Source of the DNA: Fragilariopsis cylindrus CCMP1102
Taxonomy: Eukaryota > Bacillariophyta > Bacillariophyceae > Bacillariales > Bacillariaceae
NCBI GenBank assembly: GCA_900095095.1
Contig: FMBT01000645.1
Coordinates: 1-29,242, forward strand
Length of the DNA stretch: 29,242 nucleotides
Reading direction: 5' to 3'
Shown one piece after another: positions 21,328 to 29,242 of the stretch. Within the stretch, counting starts at the first letter, position 1; each line of letters opens with the position of its first letter. A program made the position numbers and the translations under genes. The notes below the pieces were generated by a model that ran no database searches, had not been told where the DNA came from, and saw nothing but the letters and a program-made list of their open reading frames with translations.

Positions 21328-22832
21328 ATGTTTTCTGTATCTAAATCAAGTTCTCTTTTGGCACACCGTGTTGCCTTCACTCGCAGGTACGTTCAAATTC
21401 TTTGTCTAATGGTGGATTGTAAGGATCGAAAAAGATTGATTCATTCGATGGGGGAGAATGGCAAGATAATAGCTAGTACGAGAATATTTTTTTGTCGTTT
21501 GACATGGCATGGCATGGCATGTCAAGTCACTTTGAAACGCAGTCTAAAAGAAGGTTGTGAAAACAGCGTCGTCGTCGTCGACCTCGTCGACCTCGTCGAC
21601 CTCGTCGTCATATCATCGTCAATAAGTATGTCATCAAAAGTTGACTTGTACCGGAAGCGACAATTGACAAATAAATGACTACGACGACGACAACGGCAAA
21701 TTCCCGTATAATGGTTTCTTTCGCATTCGTTTTCAAATTCACACAATCACAATCACAATCCCATCGAAATTCAATAAAGGATGTTAAATTGGCTGCGCAT
21801 CGATCGAGGCAGGCCAGAGACTACTTACTTGATTCATATTTTTGTATTTCGATTTTGGATATTCTACAGTAGTTGAAGAAGACGACGACGTCATTCATGC
21901 CTTTTTCTGCTCGTTTTTCCAGTCCAGTCTATTTTATTTATATGTTTTGTTTCCTTACAAAAACGCCTACCTGCCTCTTACATCTCTTGTCTTTTTTCTT
22001 CTTTTTTTGTCCCCTTTTAAAAATATTTATATTAACAACAAATAGTTTCGCTGGTGCACGTGATAAGCATACATTAGTATTAGTACGACATGGTGAATCT
22101 ACATGGAATTTAGCAAATAAATTTACTGGATGGTATGATTGCCCGTTAAGTGAAAAGGGTCATGTGGAAGCTGCAGAAGGTGGACGTCTTATTAATGACG
22201 CTGGTATTAAACCAAATATTGCATTCACGTCACTCCAAAAACGTGCTATTCGTACATTATGGCATGTCCTCGAAGAAACGAATCGTATGTGGATCCCTAC
22301 CATCAAATCATGGAAAATTAATGAACGTCATTATGGTGGATTACAAGGATTAGATAAACAAGAAACTGTGGACAAGTATGGTAAAGATCAAGTATTGACC
22401 TGGCGTCGATCGTATGATATTCCACCACCAACTGTTGATAAAACAAGTGAACATCATCCATCGAATGATGAACGTTATGCGGATGTTGCGGATTGGCCCG
22501 AAGAATTTACTGAAAGTTTAGCAACCACATTAGATCGTGTGGTACCATATTGGGAAAGTGAAATTGCACCAGAATTAAAATCCGGTAAGACTGTATTAAT
22601 TGCTGCACATGGTAATAGTTTACGTGCCTTAGTGAAACATTTAGATGGTATTGATGAATCGGAAATTTCCAATTTAAATATTCCAACCGGTACACCATTA
22701 GTCTATGAACTAGATGAAAATTTAAAACCAATTCCACAAGCTGGTTCATTCTTACCATTGACTGGTCGGTACTTAGGTGATCAAGATGCGATCCGTAATC
22801 GTATTGAAGGTGTTAAGAATCAAACAAAATAA
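21328..22832 (+). CDS. gpmA: Cofactor-dependent phosphoglycerate mutase, mitochondrial-type presequence
   Basis: Exon 1 is 21328-21386 and exon 2 is 22046-22832; together they encode 281 residues without interruption. It interconverts 3- and 2-phosphoglycerate in lower glycolysis through a phosphohistidine. Key motifs are LVLVRHGESTWN (His35), FTGWYDCPLSEKG, TSLQKRAIRT, NERHYGGLQGLDK, WRRSYDIPPP, and AAHGNSLRAL (His208), plus the C-terminal GSFLPLTGRYLGDQDAIRNR. These fit the 2,3-BPG-dependent family (about 230-250 residues). The first 25 or so residues (MFSVSKSSSLLAHRVAFTRSFAG) are Ser/Arg-rich, lack acidic residues and look like a mitochondrial targeting peptide. Mitochondrial lower-glycolysis isoenzymes are known in diatoms, so that location is inferred. 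Exon 1 encodes essentially only the presequence. Confidence 0.95.
21387..22045 (+). other. Intron of the PGAM gene
   Basis: The donor GTACGT at 21387 follows ACTCGCAG. The acceptor ...acaacaaatag ends at 22045. The splice reads T-R-S-F-A-G-A-R. The intron is 659 bases and contains a GTCGAC-rich stretch (about 21569-21611) and a pyrimidine-rich zone at 21940-22020. Confidence 0.92.
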
Positions 22833-23836
22833 ATGTAAATACATTAATTAATAAATAATAAATAGTAAAATACAATAAATAACAATAAGTTTTTATAACA
22901 ATCTTATCAGTAATCATAAGTTCACATTTTTAACTTTCCATCTATCGGCACGTTGTTGTTGCTCGTGATGATGTTTGGATTCGTTCTTTTTGTTCTATAC
23001 GTATTGCATTTCTAAATAATGTGTATGCACAGTTCTGTGTACCCCATATACACAGAAACAAAACAATTTCATATAGTGTCATACTTCCTTAGCTTTTGTT
23101 CATTCGATTGTTAGCGCTTCATCTCCAATTAATAAAAGCCAATTGTCCTCCTCCTTTTTTCCTTACAGTTTCCTGCACGATAAAAAGTATAAAGAAAAGG
23201 AGTAGGAAACAAAGGTAGGAGAGAGAGAGAGAGAGAGAGAGAGAGGGACGAAAAAAAGAGCAAATGATTAAGAAAAATAAGAATGGGTTCAGAAATATTA
23301 ATACCTATGGCATGACTTTCCTCTAAATTCCTAGTAACTGATACGATACTATACTCTCTTTGTAAATACCTGTTACAATAGAGCAACTACGACAATACTG
23401 ATAATTGCGTGGTCGTTTTATGCCACATTGCACTCAAAGAAAATGAAGCGATCCTCTAGCGGTGTTAGCTACCGGGTGTTAATACACTACAGTGCACTAA
23501 CATAGATAAGATGCAGTAACTACTAGTAATTAGATAGCATAAAGCTCGAAGGAAAAAATTTTAAGCTTTGGATATTTTTTGTCAGCACCGTACGTACGTA
23601 CCACAGGGGTGCAAACATATGTTGTCTAAATGGCACAAAAAATATAAAACCTTGGAAAAGATAATTGATTTAATATTTAATATTTAATATTGATACTGTT
23701 TATTTCTATTCTTTCATCTTTACAAAGAGTTACATGTAGTATAAATTTTCGTTCATTGTAGTTCATTTCTCAGTTTTTTTTTCATCACCAACATTGTCCG
23801 TTACTACCAATCGTCGCATCATATGTAAATACCTTT
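22833..23836. other. Intergenic DNA between convergent genes
   Basis: No supported coding region. It contains AT-rich post-PGAM sequence with 'aataaa'-like signals near 22850-22880, a (GA)n tract at 23219-23246, a 'gtgttaatacactacagtgcactaaca' imperfect dyad near 23475-23505 and 'cgtacgtacgtac' near 23590-23602. A minus frame at 23386-23129 has no ATG and no motif. Confidence 0.6.
23219..23246. repeat. (GA)n microsatellite
   Basis: Perfect purine dinucleotide run downstream of PGAM; similar GA/CT runs occur in several introns of the window. Confidence 0.95.
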
Positions 23837-25322
23837 TTAAATAACGATATGATTGGTATTAGAAGAAAATCTTGTAGCACCATCAGAAGTATTAGACTCT
23901 GCTTCTACTCTTCTGGAAGCACGGTTTCTACTAGATGCAATTGTTGGTGCATCCGTGGGTGTTGGCACTGGCATTTCTGTTGGCAAATCCGTGGGCGTTG
24001 GCACTGGCATTTCTGTTGGTGCATCCGTGGCCGCTGTCACTGGCATATCTGTCGGCGCTGGGACTCCAGATAAGATTGGTATTTCTGTGGGTGCTGGTAC
24101 ACCAGACAAGACTGGCATTTCTGTAGCTTCACGCGTTGGCATATCTGTCGGCGCTGGGACTCCAGATAAAAATGGTGCGGCAGTGGTACTACTGATTCTT
24201 CGCAAGGTGTTTCCCATGGTTTGATGCACTCTTTTTTCAATTCACACCAAGAATATCCTGCAGAAGGTATACACCCATATTCGTCTCTATCACAGCCAAC
24301 TTCACCTTCACCGCATGATGGTTTCTCCGTTGGACTTGGAGAATCAGTTGGAGAAACAGTGGGAGAAACTGTTGGAGATCAGTTATAGGATCAAGTGGAG
24401 TAACAGTTGGAGAAGCAGTTGGAGAAGTAGTTGGAGAAACAGTTGGAGAAACAGTTGGAGAAGTAGTTGGAGAATCAGTTCCGGTCGGTGACATCGTTGG
24501 TGCATCTGACAAAAGACCATCAAATTGACGGAATGTTTTTGATAAACAAACACCGGTGGTAGTTGTAGAACGCAGTAGTAGTAGTATCAGGTTGGATACC
24601 GCAGTCATCACCAAAAAGTAGTGGGATCTGTGTCGCGTTGAAAATTTGAACGTTCGATGAACGACCGTCTACTGTGTCCAGGCGAAAGAATGTTTGGAAT
24701 AATGCCAAAAAATCCGTTTGACTAGGTCCAGCACAAGCACATTCGTTAGGAGGCTTACTGAGTCTTTCAAGCTTATTGAGTGTTTCAATATAATCTGTCA
24801 ATCCAACTTCAGTATCATTGAAAAGCTGCCAGACCTCATTGTCGTAACCGCATGAGTTGCACTTTATATCAACCTCAACTAGCCATGTGAAATTACCCCG
24901 GGGAAATCATACTGGAAGTTACTTGGTTCCTTGAGCTCTGTCGCAGCATTAATGATTATTGCTTCATCGACCGCTCGTGTTGATCCTTCTTGCGAGCACA
25001 ATGAATCGTAATGGTATGCCTGAACGAATGTATTATTCAATGCGGCGTATCATTTGTATGGCAACAGCATATTCGTCGGACCCATTTAATTCCAAAAGCA
25101 CGAAGAAGATTGCTGAGTATAGTCGGCCATAGGAGTGCATGTTTCTTGAGTTAGGGTTCTTCCTCTAAGACTGCCCCCTTTTACGACGAAAGGAAGGATC
25201 GAAAGAAAGTAAGGTTTAGCTTCGTGAAAATCATTTTGAATTTTTTTGGTTTGAATTGTAATATTATTATCTGGTGTTGCTTTTTTAGTTTGTTGCTGTT
25301 TTAATATTGTGAGGAAGATCAT
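23837..25322 (-). CDS. Secreted Cys/PT-repeat protein of unknown function (frame-disrupted)
   Basis: Probable start ATG 25322 (MIFLTILKQQQT...), a weakly hydrophobic leader. The likely body reads, across frames, 'TLTQETCTPMADYTQQSSS', 'FVLLELNGSDEYAVAIQMI', 'NNTFVQAYHYDSLCSQEG', 'IINAATELKEPSNFQYDFP', 'GNFTWLVEVDIKCNSCG', then an open run from about 24820 through 'NECACAGPSQTDFLALFQTFF' and 'FGDDCGIQPDTTTTAFYNY'. Next come 'CLSKTFRQFDGLLSDAPTMSP' and SPTVSPTTSPTASPT repeats. A small cysteine module follows (CGEGEVGCDRDEYGCIP, SAGYSWCELKKECIKPWETPC), and the tail is PTDMPVTAATDAPTEMP-type repeats (stop at 23837). The GYSWC...KECIKPWE.PC module and PT repeats are common in stramenopile extracellular proteins. 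About six one-base frame changes are needed. No enzymatic motif is recognised. Confidence 0.62.
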
Positions 25323-26684
25323 TATTAATACTACTACTGTGTGTGTATCTTTCAAAACAAAAAAAACAAAACTGAACTGGTATCAAGAAAGAATGATGCG
25401 CCTGATGCTTTCCAGTGAATAAAAAGGATAAAATATTGCTTTTCCTGCCCGCCGTGCGCGAACAGAGTATTTTTATGTCTGTGCTGTTTTTGAAACAATT
25501 CACGTTGATCGTTTATCGTTAGTTTAATTTCTATTAAAAATTAGTGAAAAGTAAAATCTCGTTGACCAATCTCCAAACCCAACTAGATTTTGATCCGCAT
25601 TTAAGTTACTTGCCCCTCCAAGTGATAAAACCTCAATGCGTTTCCAGTGAGAGTTTCGGTCGTACTTAACATAAAATACTGCTTTTCTGTCCGCTTTAAG
25701 TACTTGTTATAACACTGATGTAGTGCATTTTATTATGCTGTTGCTGTTTTTAAATTCACGTTTGATCGTGTGTTAAGTTATTTAAGATCAAAGAACTGGT
25801 GTGAAGATAGAATGAATGAAGGAATCAGATCAATCTCCAAAAACCCAAATTCGAAGTAACGATACAGTACGTGCAATTTTGTTTCTTTTAACGACAAATC
25901 GATAGCAGCAATGTGTGTGTAATTGGTAATCAAGATAGTAAATAGTAATGCATGCTGCAAAAGCACAGCGAGCCGCGACCAAATCAGGTTGTGTATGGTC
26001 GGTAAAATCGCTCTTAAGTGTACTTGTACTTGTACAGTCTCGATCGACAAAATCAACAGAGAAAGAAAGATAAGGTTTCAAGTACAAGTACAAGTAACTT
26101 TAGCGCTTTCACTAGTAATGCAATAGACTTTTGAGCGATTGCGTATGGATGATCTTGGAGCTATTCTATATATTTATTTTTAAAGTACTTTCAATAGTTC
26201 GTAGCAGTAGTAGAAGTATTATAGTAGTAGTAGTAGTATTAGATACCCTGACCCCTAGTCTTTTTCTTTTTTACTTAATTTAATTTACTGTACTCTACTT
26301 TTTGTTTTGTCTGTTGTTTTTCGTTTTCGTTCGCCCAATTATTTATTTCCAATCATTTTTTTTCTTCCTATTTTTTCCTTGTGTTTACATTAAAGTTGTT
26401 TGCTCTCTATTATCCTGTCATCTTTTTCATATGCTATATTGGGTATGGTAGTATGATTGAAAATAATCGTTCAATTCGACATCAAAGGTCTAAATCAATT
26501 ATTTCTTGTCATTATCAATTATCATTATCGTTCATCATCACGACATACTATGCTACGGTTTTTTTTATCATTACTACGTGTATCTTTCTTAACGTTATTA
26601 TTTGTTGTTGTTGTTGTTTGAGTGACAATGATTTCGGTGTTATCCACGATGACAAAGAATTCATATCCAAAACTTATATATCCT
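25323..26684. other. Intergenic region with an imperfect duplication and an inverted repeat
   Basis: No gene I can support. It holds the upstream flank of the Cys/PT gene and the 3' flank of the next gene. The notable parts are a diverged direct duplication (about 25409-25515 and 25637-25772), a perfect 15-base inverted repeat at 26021-26035/26082-26096, and a 'gtagtag' triplet run at 26196-26242. Open frames at 25778-26093 overlap the hairpin and have no motif. Confidence 0.55.
26021..26096. repeat. 15-base perfect inverted repeat with 46-base loop
   Basis: 'tacttgtacttgtac' at 26021-26035 is the exact reverse complement of 'gtacaagtacaagta' at 26082-26096. It lies in a gene-free stretch with the nearest coding ends more than 580 bases away, so it could form a cruciform or a transcript hairpin. 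Confidence 0.9.
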
Positions 26685-28437
26685 TCAAATGTATGAGGGA
26701 AGATTATTGTTAATAGAAGTAGTAGTAGTAGAATTCGTATTCGATGATGTCAGTGATGATACTGTTGCTGTTGATGGTGCTGGTGATGGTAGAACATATA
26801 ATCCACCATATACTATCGACGATGCCATAATTGTTGCAAACAATAGAACAATAAACCTAAAATTATTTTTACAATAATATTATCTAATAAATAATTTTTG
26901 GATCGTTTCTTTACTGGTAATGGTTTACCTAACATTACCGCTGATGATGATGAATGATTTGGATTATTATTATTAGATATTCCTATTTTATTTGTTGTTG
27001 TTGTTGTTGTTGGTATTGTACCATTCCATCCAGATAAATTATAACCATTACTCTGCATTAATTGTGTAACTTTTGGATCCATAAAAATTGGTTTGGATAA
27101 TTTTATAGCTTTTTTGAATTTTTTCATTTGATACCTCAAAAACTTCAATACTATCAGTATTATTTTCAGTAGAATTTGTTGTTGTATCAGTGTTTGTTGT
27201 ATCAGCAGCATTATCACTAAAATATCCTAATAATATATCCCGATGTGGTTCACCACTATATGTTAAATCACATAATGATTTTGAAACACCACTACACATT
27301 GTACTACGTGATGGACATGGACGTGACGAGCATGCTATATCTAAATTACATGTACCATAATGTATTCTTCTGTACGATCAATTAATCCAATTGGTCGTTG
27401 TATGATTCTGTGGAATTTGATTTTAATGATTCTTCTGTTAACGACTCCGATGTTATTGATTTAATACATCTTGGACTGTTAATGTTAACTTAAGTGATGA
27501 TGGACTGGTTTCACTTTCACTTTCATTGTTTTTATTTCTTCTACTACTGGTTCGATTTTTTGTTATTTCTACTACTTTTTTTATTACTACTACTATTTGG
27601 GATAGTACTAGTAATATGGGATGCTAAATCAAAATCTAATGATAATAATTCAAATCGTAATGAAATTGGATCAACTAATAAAACAACTAATGAAAGTGGA
27701 TCAGCAGCAGCCGTAGCAGCAGTACCTTTCGTTTTTTTGTTTTCCTAGACTTCGATCCTCCTCCTTCTCCTCGTGGTGATCCTCTTGTGATGATGATAAT
27801 GAGGATGATGAAATGGATCCTGAATTTGAATTTGAGATATAACCACCACGATCACCCTTTGTTTTCGTTGGTGATGTGTAAAACTTTTTTCTCATCTTAT
27901 TCATGCCACTAGTATGTCTTTCTTTTGCACTATGAGCACTATTCGCTCCTAACCCTAAATGTCGATCACTGTCATAATCTTCATCTTCCCCTTCTTCCAC
28001 TTTTGGTAATGCCAAACTACTAGGAAGTCTATTGTTGCTGTTTCTGTTGCCGTTATTTTTATAATTATTATTCCCGCTGCCATCACTACCACCGCCACTA
28101 CCGCCACCGCTTAAAGCCCATTGTTCTTCTCTTGTTGTTGTTGGATTTCCATTATCATCAAAGTCTCTATAATCATATTTTGATGACATCGATGCTCACT
28201 ACCATAAGATACCCAACTACTATCATCATCGTCATTATTGCCGCCTTCTCGTTTCTTACGTCTTTTTTTTCTTCTTCGTTTTGAATTACTGCTGCTAAAT
28301 ACATTCTTTAATGATTTTCCTAATCCTTTTATTAATCCTTTTTTCTTAGTACTTTTACTGCGACTACCACTTCGTTGTGATGAAGTATCATCATCATTAC
28401 TGTCGGCGGCGACGAACTGCTGCTGCTGTTGACTCAT
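26685..28437 (-). CDS. Membrane-anchored basic protein of unknown function (frame-disrupted)
   Basis: It begins at ATG 28437 (MSQQQQQFVAADSNDDD). A very basic segment follows, GLIKGLGKSLKNVF then KRRRKKRRKKRE; the former has an amphipathic spacing typical of peripheral membrane contact. One frame step near 28195 leads to a Ser/Asn/Gly-rich acidic stretch from 28189. The next segments are 'ADPLSLVVLLVDPISLRFELLSLDFDLASHI' (about 27715-27620), 'SITSESLTEESLKSN', 'YGTCNLDIACSSRPCPSRS', 'MCSGVSKSLCDLTYSGEPHR', 'ILLGYFSDNAAD', 'KPIFMDPKVTQLMQSNGYNL' and 'LGKPLPVKKRSKNYLLDN'. A hydrophobic helix (FIVLLFATIMASSIVYGGLYVL) is near 26855-26790, and the Thr/Ser tail stops at 26685. About five frame changes are required, one at a T run near 26865. 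I do not recognise the family. It might be two adjacent genes. Confidence 0.5.
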
Positions 28438-29242
28438 ACTAATGCTAAGCAAGGATATTACGGTATATTTGTAACAAAAATTGACAGTTAGTTATAAAAA
28501 CGAAAATGACCCGCTTTTTGTTTTTGTTTTGTCGGGTTTTTTGTCCTTAGATCTCTCTGATCAAAATATTTCAGTGCTGTGTATCTCTCCCTATCTAATA
28601 TACGTTTTCGTTTGTCTATTGTATCTCCTCTTTTCGACCTCCTATCTCTCTCTCTCTCTCTTTATTTATTGTACTGTACTGTATGTGTTGTTTGTCTGTC
28701 TGCTGCAAGGTTTAGTTTTATGATTACTTCCTCCAGTCAACGGAAATTGCCGCGCGGGCTATCACGTGAAAAAATTAGCACGCGTTATTAACACGTTCAA
28801 ACGGTCAATCCATAATTTTTCAACTGAAGATTTGGATTCTTTTTTTCTTTTTCAATCGTAAGCTTTTTCATTATTATTTTTATTCCATCGTACGATAGAT
28901 TTGACAATGGTGATCCATTTTAGACCACTTCCAATGAATGAATAGGAACGAAACCATACCTCCATCACAAGCAACTCAACTACTACTATTGTACTACTTT
29001 TTTAGATCCCAAGTCCTATTATTTAAGCTAAAAAATCTCATGGTTTTTTAAAAAACTGGATCTGTTGACACATCAAGAAAGTAGAAATTTTCATAAAATC
29101 AACCATATTAAATCTTCCATGGTCTAATCACAAAACGAATTCGGTGCACTCTCTTCTATATTAATAGCACAAGGTACACCACGAAGCGGGACCTTCTAAC
29201 TCCTTTTTTTGACGAAGAAAAAAATAAAACGGTTTTGCTTCT
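28438..29242. other. Right-end flank
   Basis: Upstream flank of the preceding minus-strand gene. It contains a pyrimidine-rich CT tract (about 28645-28665) and AT-rich DNA. Short frames around 28481-28791 are hydrophobic or Ser/Leu-rich products of the CT tract and lack a motif. No gene is seen to the window end. Confidence 0.55.

Noticed and set aside
23441-23520. Dyad-rich stretch checked as a tRNA
   Set aside because: No acceptor-stem pairing or TTCGA-type loop could be assembled.

Overview
The window looks like AT-rich nuclear DNA of a photosynthetic stramenopile, most likely a diatom. The signs are spliced genes with GTAAGT/GTACG donors, secreted proteins with Pro/Thr/Ser 'PTxAPS'-type repeats, a phosphoglycerate mutase with a mitochondrial-type presequence, a heat-shock-factor-type regulator with glutamine-rich tails, and many microsatellites. 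Genes are spaced on both strands, with no operons. I see no rRNA, tRNA, CRISPR array or intact transposon. The organism assignment is an inference from these traits.

Left to right: 1-1670 is repeat-rich and non-coding, ending in a dispersed repeat. A pyrroline-5-carboxylate-reductase-like gene (minus, about 3264-1870) is divergent from a membrane-anchored GH5 beta-glucanase-like gene (plus, 3844-6945). Next comes a decayed LPMO/cysteine-module paralog (minus, about 7640-7185), and beside it the best gene of the window: an intact 798-residue secreted chitin-degrading enzyme (minus, 10173-7777). That protein joins a lytic polysaccharide monooxygenase (LPMO), a hevein-type chitin-binding domain, a GH18 chitinase and a C-terminal cysteine-rich module. 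An HSF-type transcription factor (minus, 13209-11422) follows. An inverted, internally tandem copy of the left-hand repeat lies at 14461-15290. About 2.5 kb of gene-poor, microsatellite-rich DNA comes next.

The right half holds a stand-alone CaMKII-association-domain-like protein (plus, about 17816-18381), a repetitive secreted or membrane protein with PTAAPS repeats (minus, 20542-18786), and a divergent mitochondrial-type phosphoglycerate mutase (plus, 21328-22832). It ends with a secreted cysteine/PT-repeat protein (minus, about 25322-23837) and a basic, membrane-anchored protein of unknown function (minus, about 28437-26685).

A striking general feature is that several recognisable proteins (P5CR, GH5, CaMKII-AD and three secreted or membrane proteins) continue across single-base reading-frame losses, mostly at A/T homopolymers. 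The LPMO-chitinase, PGAM and HSF frames are clean. Uncorrected long-read indels are the default explanation. Selective decay or frameshifting would be the interesting alternatives.

The carbohydrate enzymes suggest a cluster for polysaccharide remodelling: chitin attack by oxidative plus hydrolytic domains in one chain, and a beta-glucanase 0.8 kb from it. No shared regulation is demonstrated.
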